From the NCBI GenBank assembly GCA_021789355.1, contig JAJYJR010000409.1, forward strand, positions 1 to 5,720: a stretch of DNA of 5,720 nt, given 5' to 3'. Both the position numbers and the translations under genes were made by a program. Positions 1-4,749 of this stretch are shown here, piece by piece. The notes beneath the pieces were generated by a model. That model was not told the origin of the DNA. It made no database searches and saw only the letters and a program-made list of their open reading frames with translations. The DNA comes from Chloroflexota bacterium (GTDB lineage Bacteria > Chloroflexota > Limnocylindria > Limnocylindrales > CSP1-4). Each line of letters begins with the position of its first letter. Position 1 is the stretch's first letter.

Positions 1-139
1 GCGGGCCGCCGGCGCGGCGGCCAGCTGCCGCTCGCGCGCGCCGTCAAGCGTGCCGCCCGCCGCTCCATCGCCTCGGCGCCCCTCGGCCGCTGCGCCGCCA
101 GCGGCGGGGGGTGCGTCCCGACCCGGCCGGGCTCCCGCG

Positions 140-427
140 ATGCCGGATCCTCGCCGGCGCTCGGTGCGCCAGCCACTGGCCTGGCTGTGCTGCGATCGGG
201 TGGGGCAATGGGTGGTCCTGCTCGTCGTGGCGACGTGCGTGGCGGGCCTGTCCCCGGCGTTCGGGGTTGCCGCCCCGGACGGTCCGGCCTTCGTGGCCCG
301 CATGACCGGCGGCTGGCTGGTGCTCGGGGCCCTCCTCACTCGCAACCTCGACAACCCCTTGGGCGACCTGGTGCGCGCGACGGCGCGCCTCGCTCGATGG
401 CTGCTCCTGCGCGTCATCGCCGCCTGA
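140..427 (+). CDS. Small hypothetical membrane protein
   Basis: No family is recognised. From ATG 140 the product is 95 aa. A basic N-terminus (RRR at residues 5-7) precedes a hydrophobic stretch at about residues 23-45. A second, weaker apolar segment spans about 56-67, and an amphipathic Arg/Leu tail reaches the C-terminus. This fits a small inner-membrane protein with one or two spans. The frame stays open upstream to a GTG at 50 and on to the left edge. ATG 140 is preferred because third-position G/C is about 90% after it but falls to about 73% between 50 and 139, where the translation is low-complexity Pro/Ala/Arg. No clear ribosome site precedes 140, so a longer or edge-crossing form remains possible. 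Confidence 0.55.
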   Translation: MPDPRRRSVRQPLAWLCCDRVGQWVVLLVVATCVAGLSPAFGVAAPDGPAFVARMTGGWLVLGALLTRNLDNPLGDLVRATARLARWLLLRVIAA

Positions 428-495
428 CCGATCCGGGTCCGACGGGGCCAGGCCGTCCGTGGCGCGTGCTGGCACCGCGGTCCCGCGTCTGGCCC

Positions 496-523
496 TTGAC
501 GGCCCAGGCGTTCCGCCGACAGT
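496..523 (+). promoter_or_regulatory. Possible sigma70-like promoter for the small zinc protein
   Basis: TTGACG at 496-501 matches the -35 consensus at five of six positions. Sixteen bases later GACAGT (518-523) is a poor -10 match (three of six). The predicted start near 530 would leave a leader of about 44 nt before ATG 574. This is sequence resemblance only, in GC-rich DNA where -10 boxes are often degenerate. Confidence 0.2.
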
Positions 524-573
524 GCGCCGGCGATCGGCGAGGCCCGGTCGCGGAGCGAAGGAGCGCGGGAGCG

Positions 574-810
574 ATGCTGTCGGTGGCGCGCAGCGGCCGT
601 CTGTTCGGTGGTCGCGTGACCTGGACCTGTGATGACCCGGCCTGCCCGAGCGTCGAGCGCCACGAGGCGCGCGAGGCCGGCGTGGACCTGCCCGCCGGGT
701 GGCTGCGCACGCACGATGGCCGCCACGCCTGTTCGCTGCGCTGCTGGACGCGGCTCAATGCGGCGGGGGCAACCCTGACTCGGCCTTGGGACCCGCCGCG
801 GGCGGCCTGA
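574..810 (+). CDS. Small putative zinc-binding protein (four cysteines)
   Basis: A 78-aa protein of unknown function. Four cysteines form two knuckle-like pairs: C19-x4-C24 (CDDPAC) and C53-x3-C57 (CSLRC). His30, His47 and His51 lie near or between them, and DLPAGWL sits at about 38-44. Small treble-clef or zinc-ribbon proteins often pair a CxxxxC near the N-terminus with a CS-x-x-C near the end, so single-zinc binding is a reasonable inference; a DNA-binding or adaptor role is not shown. ATG 574 is chosen because AAGGAG at 558-563 lies 10 nt upstream. The frame runs further upstream to 187, but that part overlaps the preceding gene and reads as out-of-frame sequence. The gene is 146 bp downstream of the membrane-protein gene and may have its own promoter. 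Confidence 0.65.
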   Translation: MLSVARSGRLFGGRVTWTCDDPACPSVERHEAREAGVDLPAGWLRTHDGRHACSLRCWTRLNAAGATLTRPWDPPRAA

Positions 811-867
811 CCCGCGGCCGTCGCGGCCGGGCTCGGGTGGCTGGCATCACTGGGTGAAGGCGCGCCG

Positions 868-1002
868 ATGCACGCACAGCGCTCGCAGGTTCCCTTGGAG
901 GATGCGCCGGCGCCGCGCCGTGCGCGCGAGGCTTCACGATCGGGGTTCCTGTGCGCAGAGGACGAATGCTTGGTGGGTGTCCGTGGCTCCCGGAGCCCTT
1001 GA
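868..1002 (+). CDS. Doubtful 44-codon ORF with CxxxxC motif
   Basis: ATG 868 is preceded by GAAGG (856-860) at an ideal 7-nt spacing. The ORF encodes 44 aa ending in a CAEDEC motif (C-x4-C) followed by VGVRG and a stop. The motif has the same spacing as the first cysteine pair of the neighbouring zinc protein. Against it being real, third-position G/C is only about 73%, equal to background, and a single CxxxxC pair cannot make a full zinc site. In another frame just downstream (about 1001-1017) a CRRSC appears, so this could be the front of a frameshifted zinc protein. It may also be chance. Confidence 0.25.
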   Translation: MHAQRSQVPLEDAPAPRRAREASRSGFLCAEDECLVGVRGSRSP

Positions 1003-1095
1003 CGTGCCGCCGGAGCTGCCCAGGCTTGAGGATGCGTGGGCGGCAGCGGCCGTCCATCAGCGCGGCTTGGGCATCGGGGCTGGAGGCGGGCGGCG

Positions 1096-1374
1096 ATGTC
1101 GATCCGGGTGACCGTGGAGCTGCGGCCCTACGGCACGGGCGAGCCCGAGACGATCGCGGTGCTCGAGATCGGCAACCGCGACCCGAGCGGCCAGATCTGC
1201 GACTACGACTATCGCGTCGGCGCGCCCGCCCCTGACGACGCCCACCTCGTCTTCGCGCCCTGGTATCGCCTGCGTGGCCATGACCGGCGCGAGGGTATCT
1301 GGGTGCTCATCGGCCAGATCCTCGCGCGGCGCGCCGCCGGTGACGAGGAGCCGTCCAGCTACGCGGGACAGTGA
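1096..1374 (+). CDS. Conserved-type hypothetical protein, 92 aa
   Basis: The product begins MSIRVTVELRPYG and continues with ETIAVLEIGNRD, then CDYDYRV. This pattern resembles a widespread group of roughly 90-aa bacterial hypotheticals that begin (M)IRVTVEL.P.G and contain an 'EI.N' strand and a 'Y.Y/V' strand. I know of no assigned function for them. The N-terminal half looks all-beta. The second half has a short amphipathic helix (about 68-80, WVLIGQILARRAA) and a charged tail. ATG 1096 is supported by GGAGG at 1082-1086 with a 9-nt spacer and by a sharp rise in third-position G/C from this codon. It is the last of the left-hand plus-strand genes and faces the SMR gene across a 192-bp convergent gap. 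Confidence 0.7.
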   Translation: MSIRVTVELRPYGTGEPETIAVLEIGNRDPSGQICDYDYRVGAPAPDDAHLVFAPWYRLRGHDRREGIWVLIGQILARRAAGDEEPSSYAGQ

Positions 1375-1470
1375 CGACGTCGCGCCGGTGGTGCAACTGA
1401 CTGCACGCCAAGAGACCCCCTGCGTGGCGCATGCTCAGGCAGTGGGAGCTCGTTGGGTGACCTGCTCGGG

Positions 1471-1482
1471 CCGTCCGGACGG
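1471..1482. repeat. Perfect 12-bp palindrome
   Basis: CCGTCCGGACGG equals its own reverse complement. As RNA it gives only a 4-bp stem with a 4-nt loop, so it is weak as a terminator. It could be a dimeric protein-binding site or chance in GC-rich DNA. Confidence 0.4.
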
Positions 1483-1538
1483 TGAGGATCCCTGTTCGGG
1501 GCGGACAGCACAACCGGGCGAGGGTGGATCAGTGCAGA

Positions 1539-1554
1539 TGCGCGTCGACGCGCA
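1539..1554 (-). terminator. 16-bp palindrome after the SMR gene, possible terminator
   Basis: TGCGCGTCGACGCGCA is a perfect palindrome starting 12 bp beyond the SMR stop codon. Transcribed from the minus strand it forms a 6-bp, nearly all G/C stem with a TCGA loop. No T-run follows, so intrinsic termination is not certain. A regulator-binding site is the alternative. Confidence 0.35.
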
Positions 1555-1566
1555 GCGGGACGGCCG

Positions 1567-1902
1567 TCAGGCGCCGACCGGCGAGAACGCGTTCAGCACT
1601 ACCACCCCCACCACGATCAGGGCGATCCCGACCAGCCGCGGGCCGTCCAGCCCTTCCCCGTACACGAGCCAACCTATACCTACGATCGCGGCGGTCCCCA
1701 GGCCCGACCAGATCGCGTAGGCGACTCCGAGCGGGATCCTCTGGAGGCTGAGGGAGAGCAGGTAGAACGAGACGGCGTAGCCGCCGATCACGAGGGCCAG
1801 CGGGATGGGGCGGGTGAGACCGTCCACCGCCTTGAGCGACGCTGTCGCAACGACCTCGCTGCCAATTGCCCCCAGCAGGAGCAGCAGCGCGCCGGAGGGC
1901 AT
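1567..1902 (-). CDS. SMR-family multidrug efflux transporter (EmrE/Qac type)
   Basis: A 111-aa inner-membrane protein with four transmembrane helices (about 3-25, 33-53, 57-80, 86-106), the usual length for the small multidrug resistance family. These proteins work as antiparallel dimers and exchange protons for cationic lipophilic compounds. Key positions all align with EmrE at an offset of two: Glu16 (EmrE Glu14, the essential shared proton/substrate carboxylate), Tyr42 (Tyr40), Tyr62 (Tyr60), Trp65 (Trp63), Gly67 (Gly65), and Gly92 and Gly99 in helix 4 (Gly90, Gly97). The YAIWSGLG signature is that of EmrE/Qac proteins rather than the guanidinium exporters (Gdx/SugE), which have YAVWTG. 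No second SMR gene is adjacent, so it is probably homodimeric. ATG 1902 gives the expected N-terminus, but no strong ribosome site is seen. The actual substrate is unknown; I give no symbol because orthology to emrE or qacE cannot be shown here. Confidence 0.93.
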   Translation of the reverse strand: MPSGALLLLLGAIGSEVVATASLKAVDGLTRPIPLALVIGGYAVSFYLLSLSLQRIPLGVAYAIWSGLGTAAIVGIGWLVYGEGLDGPRLVGIALIVVGVVVLNAFSPVGA

Positions 1903-1907
1903 GCTGC

Positions 1908-2135
1908 TCAGGCGGGTCCGGCAAGGAGCAAGCGAGCTGTCCTCGCCGACGCGCGCTCCCGACCGGCGTCCTGCCTGCGCGCCGGCGCCTCTGGCATGAG
2001 GTGCAGGCTCACCAGGCCCATGACCTCGTCGACTGCCCCCAGGAGGATGTGATCAGCGGGTGGCCCATGCTGGAGCATGACATGAGTATAGGGAGGCCCC
2101 CCGAGACGGACCGGGCTGGTTTCCGGCGGGCTCAT
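1908..2135 (-). pseudogene. GNAT acetyltransferase-like fragment
   Basis: The reading frame from ATG 2135 encodes 75 aa. Residues 28-49 (DHILLGAVDEVMGLVSLHL, then MPE) resemble the 'DH..LVAEVDG.VVGLVSLH' strand pair of N-acetyltransferases, which lies before the acetyl-CoA-binding R/Q-x-x-G-x-G/A loop. That loop and everything after it are missing; the rest of the frame is Arg/Ala-rich and not family-like. Third-position G/C is high only over about 1980-2050. I read this as a relic of a GNAT gene, not a working enzyme. Its ATG overlaps the stop of the upstream fragment as ATGA, which could also mean a small intact gene. It ends 5 bp before the SMR start codon. Confidence 0.35.
2085..2090 (-). 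promoter_or_regulatory. -10-like box TATACT upstream of the SMR gene
   Basis: On the minus strand TATACT (five of six matches to TATAAT) stands out in a stretch with almost no A/T. A start near 2078 would give a leader of about 175 nt to the SMR ATG at 1902, running through the GNAT-like fragment. No convincing -35 lies 16-18 bp upstream. Confidence 0.3.
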
Positions 2136-2379
2136 GCAAGCGCCTCCGCGGGCCCGAGCACGGGCTGGATCACGCCGAAGTCAGCCGACGCCCCCAGGAC
2201 GCGCACAAGGCGTCCTTGGTGGCGCGTGCCTCGAGGTGTAGCGCGACGTCGGGGCGGACGGCCGGCAGCGGGTGGAGGCAGCGGCGCTCGGCCGCGCAGC
2301 GCTCGCTGACCCGGGGGCCCGTGCGCCGTGGGCGCCCGAGGGCCACCAGTCGAGCTGCACGATCAAGGCATTCGGCCTC
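2132..2379 (-). pseudogene. Frameshifted transposase C-terminal fragment (IS21 IstA-like)
   Basis: Two minus-strand frames join into one coding-like sequence. From about 2379 to 2206 one frame reads ...RVSERCAAERRCLHPLPAV, RPDVALHLEARATKDAL. From 2206 to the stop at 2132 a second frame continues VRVLGASADFGVIQPVLG, PAEALA. The join needs one base restored (TTGTG to TTGGTG at about 2206). The order 'R.SER.A.ER..L.PLPA...D......R.T.DA.VRV.GA' resembles the segment entering the C-terminal beta-barrel of IS21-family IstA transposases, where 'ER..L.PLP' and a '.V.V....YSVP' strand recur. Third-position G/C is high through about 2349. The catalytic DDE core is absent. The family call is from remembered consensus and moderate; the presence of a broken coding sequence is firmer. 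Confidence 0.4.
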
Positions 2380-2422
2380 GTGGGCGGCCCGAGGGTGCCT
2401 TCCGAACCTGAACCCGGCGGGA

Positions 2423-2458
2423 GGTGTTCACGTTTCGGCCGGCGTCGACACTTCAGCT
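2423..2458. repeat. Two tandem 18-bp units, insertion-sequence end type
   Basis: GGTGTTCACGTTTCGGCC (2423-2440) is followed directly by GGCGTCGACACTTCAGCT (2441-2458). Eleven of 18 positions are identical and six of the seven differences are transitions. The shared form G-G-Y-G-T-Y-x-A-C-R-Y-T-T-C-R-G-C resembles the repeated GTG..CACTTT-C-R-GC units found inside the ends of many IS21-type elements in GC-rich bacteria. That family link is from memory. Confidence 0.5.
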
Positions 2459-2474
2459 ACGTCGGAAATGGAGG

Positions 2475-2633
2475 CTGCTCGCCTCCATGCCCCGCTACGC
2501 GCTCTGCGCCTTCCCCGCCTTCGCCGGATTGGCCGAGCGGCTGGGCCGGCGGGGCACCCTCGCCCTCGCGCTCGTCTTCGCCTTGGTCCAGGGGCTCTTC
2601 GTCAGCTGGGCCTTCGTCTATCCCCACGTCTAG
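2475..2633 (+). pseudogene. 3' remnant of a PIG-V-like mannosyltransferase
   Basis: The last ~50 codons of an integral-membrane protein: SMPRYALCAFPAFAGLAERL, then GRRG, then a hydrophobic helix (LALALVFALVQGLFVSWAFV) and the end YPHV. This is the typical C-terminus of bacterial PIG-V-like glycosyltransferases, where S-(L/M)-P-R-Y..V.FP.F..LA precedes the final membrane helix. Codon use marks the break. From about 2475 nearly every third base is G or C, while the in-frame codons from the GTG at 2424 up to there are rich in A/T-ending codons and coincide with the insertion-sequence-like repeats. The rest of the family's several hundred residues is missing, so the product cannot be functional. 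The stop (2631-2633) is followed immediately by a hairpin, consistent with the gene's original terminator. Confidence 0.55.
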
Positions 2634-2649
2634 CCACCGTGAGCGGTGG
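2634..2649 (+). terminator. Hairpin directly after the mannosyltransferase remnant
   Basis: CCACCG (2634-2639), loop TGAG and CGGTGG (2644-2649) form a perfect 6-bp stem starting at the base after the TAG stop codon. No T-tract follows; in GC-rich bacteria such stems can still end transcription. It is probably the retained terminator of the broken gene. Confidence 0.4.
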
Positions 2650-2685
2650 AGCTCGGGCGGGATGCAGCGGGCGCCCGCACGGTAG

Positions 2686-2703
2686 CCGCATGGCCCTATG
2701 CGG
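2686..2703 (+). repeat. Inverted repeat CCGCAT/ATGCGG
   Basis: CCGCAT (2686-2691) and ATGCGG (2698-2703) are exact inverted copies around a 6-nt spacer, in the 151-bp gap before the zinc-ribbon gene. A second small hairpin, CCCCG-GAA-CGGGG, lies at 2734-2746. Nothing else is recognisable in this gap. Either could be a regulator site or leader hairpin for the gene at 2801, or chance. Confidence 0.3.
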
Positions 2704-2800
2704 AGCGTCGACCCCGGGCGATACTGGCCGCGCCCCCGGAACGGGGTGGGCCTGGCGATGCGCCCGGGGCACCGGTTCCCGAGGCCTGAGGTGCACGCGC

Positions 2801-3163
2801 ATGCCACCCGCGATCCGCCATCCGACGCCCCCCGCTCCCTCTCCGGCGGTCGAGGCCGCCACGGCCACGACCTACCGACGCGCGGCGGGCCAGCGCTGCT
2901 GGGTCTGCAACGCGCCCGACAGCGAGCCGGTGCGCCTGCAGCGCCGCGCCGGGACCCGCTGGGTCGGGGCGGGCACCGTGCGGCTGTGCACCGCCTGCCT
3001 CACCGCCCTCTGCACGCCGCGCCTGGTGCGCCAGCTCGACCTGGGCCGTGCCGCGTCGGGGCCGCCTGCGCCGACGCCCGAGGCAGCGTCGGGGGCGTCG
3101 CCCGCGCCGACGCGGGACGCCCCCGACGAGCCCCCGCCCCTCACCCTGCTCAAGGGCGCCTGA
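2801..3163 (+). CDS. Zinc-ribbon-like hypothetical protein (CxxC...CxxC)
   Basis: A 120-aa protein of unknown function. C33-x2-C36 (CWVCN) and C63-x2-C66 (CTAC) are spaced about 27 residues apart, with VRLQRR and VGAGTVRL strands between them. This is the classic layout of a zinc ribbon with four cysteine ligands; a fifth cysteine is at 71. Residues 1-22 and 87-115 are Pro/Ala-rich and probably disordered. ATG 2801 is supported by GAGGTG (2788-2793) with a 7-nt spacer; the open frame upstream to 2216 runs through the relics and is not family-like. The gene ends 6 bp from the opposing DUF3626 stop. Nucleic-acid or protein binding is a fair guess from the fold only. Confidence 0.65.
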   Translation: MPPAIRHPTPPAPSPAVEAATATTYRRAAGQRCWVCNAPDSEPVRLQRRAGTRWVGAGTVRLCTACLTALCTPRLVRQLDLGRAASGPPAPTPEAASGASPAPTRDAPDEPPPLTLLKGA

Positions 3164-3171
3164 GATCGATC
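3164..3171. other. 6-bp tail-to-tail junction of convergent genes
   Basis: The stop codons of the zinc-ribbon gene (TGA 3161-3163) and the DUF3626 gene (TCA 3170-3172 on plus) are separated only by GATCGA. GATCGATC (3164-3171) is an 8-bp palindrome. There is no space for a terminator between the genes, so each transcript must end inside the other gene or overlap it. Confidence 0.6.
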
Positions 3172-4330
3172 ACCCCGCCTCCTCGGCCGCGGGCCGCCCA
3201 TAGATCACCAGCAGGTGCCACAGGTCCTTGAGGCGGGTGAGCGGGTCCTCGGCATCCTCCCAGGGCTGCCACGCGGCCGGCTCGCGGACCACCGAGACGG
3301 CGGCCCGCCCGATCGCCGCGGCGTCGAGGTGCGTGCCGTCCGCCGCGAACCGCTCGATCACCATGCCCGCGAGCCGGGCCGCCCGGCCCGCCGCGCAGAA
3401 GTCGCGCCAGCGCCGCGGCTCGGGTGCCGGGGGCACCGTGGTCGGGATCGCGTCGGCGGTGAGCCGGCTGCCGGCATGCCACCCCACGCGCAGGCCGTGG
3501 CGCCGGGCGGCCGCCAGGAGCGCGTCACCGGGGGCCGTGCCCCGGAACGACGGATCGAGCACCACCGCCTCGACGTCGGTCTCCAGCGCGATGGGGCCGT
3601 GGATCTGCGCCTCGATGTAGCCGTCGAGGGCATGGCTCATCACCGGCACCGCGAATGCGCCGTCCCCGGAGTCCAGCAGGCGGCCGACCAGCGCGGCGAC
3701 GGTGAGGGGGCGCCCCAACGCATCGCCCCGCGCGATTCGCTCGAGGAGCCCCGCCAGCACGGGCTCGAGGCGCTCCAGCACCCCGCCGTCCTCGGGCAGC
3801 AGGACGCTGTCGCCCACGAAGAAGGTGGCGCGCTCCAGGGCCGACGGGGCCAGGCGCAGGTGGCAGGAGCCGAAGCGGGGACAGGCGCCGTTGGCGAAGC
3901 CCAGCAGATCGAGGCCCGCGTAGCGGGGGCGCTCGGCGGACGTGACGCCGCGCGCCTGGTACGCGCCGCCGAAGAGCCGCGCCTCCCAGCGGTCCCGTTC
4001 GCCCCCCGGGTAGGCGGTCAGACCGCCGTTCGAGATGCGGGTTTCGAACTGGCTGCGGTAGACCCCGTCGGTGGCGAGGGCGACGGCCACCGGGCGGCCA
4101 TCGCTGGCCACCCGATCGGGGTGGAAGTTGACGGTCACGCTCGCCACCCGCCGGAGCCCGGCGCAGAGCGCGTCCGGGTCGGCCGCGATCCCGGCCTCCC
4201 GCAGCACCCGGCGGATGCGGGCGAGGTCGCGCCGACGGGTGCGCGCCGCCCGCGCGCGGACGTGCGCCAGGGCCGCCCGGTTGGCGGCGCTCAGCGCGCT
4301 CGCCGAGCGGATCGGCGGGGTATCGGTCAT
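3170..4330 (-). CDS. DUF3626 domain-containing protein
   Basis: A 386-aa protein that I recognise as DUF3626, a family without an established biochemical role. An Arg/Ala-rich helical N-terminus (about 14-48) precedes the domain. In order come VTVNFHPDR (65-73), DGVYRSQFETRISNGGL (88-104), PGGERDRWE (108-116), LFGGAYQ (119-125), ERPRYAGLDL (133-142), PRFGSCHLRL (151-160), FFVGDSV (170-176), YIEAQIHGPI (238-247), LDPSFRG (258-264) and GWHAGSRL (283-290). The conserved His, Arg, Gln, Glu, Asp and Cys residues in these blocks suggest an enzyme rather than a scaffold. No signal peptide or membrane segment is seen, so it is probably cytoplasmic. ATG 4330 is preceded by AGGTG with a 7-nt spacer; the frame is open to 4687 but codes for nothing family-like upstream. 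It is transcribed alone, diverging from the ACT gene and converging on the zinc-ribbon gene. Confidence 0.88.
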   Translation of the reverse strand: MTDTPPIRSASALSAANRAALAHVRARAARTRRRDLARIRRVLREAGIAADPDALCAGLRRVASVTVNFHPDRVASDGRPVAVALATDGVYRSQFETRISNGGLTAYPGGERDRWEARLFGGAYQARGVTSAERPRYAGLDLLGFANGACPRFGSCHLRLAPSALERATFFVGDSVLLPEDGGVLERLEPVLAGLLERIARGDALGRPLTVAALVGRLLDSGDGAFAVPVMSHALDGYIEAQIHGPIALETDVEAVVLDPSFRGTAPGDALLAAARRHGLRVGWHAGSRLTADAIPTTVPPAPEPRRWRDFCAAGRAARLAGMVIERFAADGTHLDAAAIGRAAVSVVREPAAWQPWEDAEDPLTRLKDLWHLLVIYGRPAAEEAG

Positions 4331-4749
4331 GCGCGCACCTGGATGGCGTCGGAGGTCGGGACGGCTGACGGTGAGTGTAGGCGAGCGCCGCGTGGCGCTG
4401 CCCGAGAGGAGACGGCGCAGGTGCCGCGCGTGCCCCTCCGCAGCCGGGCGGTGGTCCCACGCGATCACCCGCCACGAGTACCGTGAGCCGGTGCCGTGCG
4501 CGAGCGAGAGGGGAGCACAGGCCGCGCGCGACGCGTCGGTGGGCCGCCCGACCGTCCGGCTGCTGTGATCGCTCGCGTCGGAGGCTGCGCCCTCCGTCCG
4601 GCACTCGGTCGTCGTGCCCGCTGGTGGTCCGCGGTCGCATGCCGCCCGAGGGCGCCCCGCGTCGGGTCCCGCCGGCCGGCGTAGCATGGAAGTCCGACCC
4701 GCGGCGCACGGGTCTGCTGACCCTCGCCCGGGCGGAGGAGGGGTGCGCC
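4331..4749. promoter_or_regulatory. Divergent promoter region between DUF3626 and ACT genes
   Basis: This is 419 bp without a convincing gene. On the minus strand TACACT (plus 4374-4379, four of six matches to a -10 box) would give a leader of about 37 nt for the DUF3626 gene. On the plus strand TAGCAT (4682-4687, four of six) would give a start near 4694 and a leader of about 55 nt for the ACT gene. Neither has a recognisable -35. The ACT leader holds a perfect hairpin, GGGTC-TGCT-GACCC (4710-4723), ending 10 nt before the GGAGGAG ribosome site. I see no known riboswitch or T-box pattern. Confidence 0.4.

Larger units (their letters stand above)
1375..1566. other. Convergent intergenic region with palindromes
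   Basis: This gap lies between the 3' ends of the 92-aa hypothetical gene (plus) and the SMR gene (minus). No coding signal is seen on either strand. It contains two perfect palindromes: CCGTCCGGACGG at 1471-1482 and a 16-bp one at 1539-1554, listed separately. Either could act as a terminator in a convergent setting, though no T-tract follows. Confidence 0.5.
2132..2465 (-). mobile_element. Relic of an IS21-like insertion sequence
   Basis: The broken transposase-like fragment (2132-2379) and the tandem 18-bp repeat (2423-2458) together look like an internally deleted element: one end with its repeated transposase-binding units, then only the 3' part of the transposase gene. The adjoining mannosyltransferase fragment begins just beyond the repeats at about 2470, as expected if the element had inserted into that gene. 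No istB-like ATPase, no opposite end and no target-site duplication are visible, so the boundaries are approximate. Confidence 0.4.

Noticed and set aside
813..829. Direct repeat CGCGGCCG x2 and small GC hairpin after the stop at 810
   Set aside because: Short all-G/C words recur by chance in this composition, and the stem needs a bulge to exceed five base pairs.
1903..2085. Guanidine (ykkC-type) riboswitch ahead of the SMR gene
   Set aside because: The transporter has EmrE/Qac-type residues rather than the guanidinium-exporter type, and I could not find the conserved riboswitch core in the leader.
2216..2800. Upstream extension of the zinc-ribbon protein to 315 aa
   Set aside because: The extension crosses the transposase and mannosyltransferase relics in a different frame and is not protein-like; ATG 2801 has a good ribosome site.
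3215..4486. 423-codon plus-strand frame antisense to the DUF3626 gene
   Set aside because: It mirrors the minus-strand gene; the translation is low-complexity and the opposite strand holds clear DUF3626 motifs.
4331..4687. N-terminal extension of the DUF3626 protein to 505 aa
   Set aside because: The extra 119 residues show background codon bias and no family similarity, and ATG 4330 has an AGGTG site.
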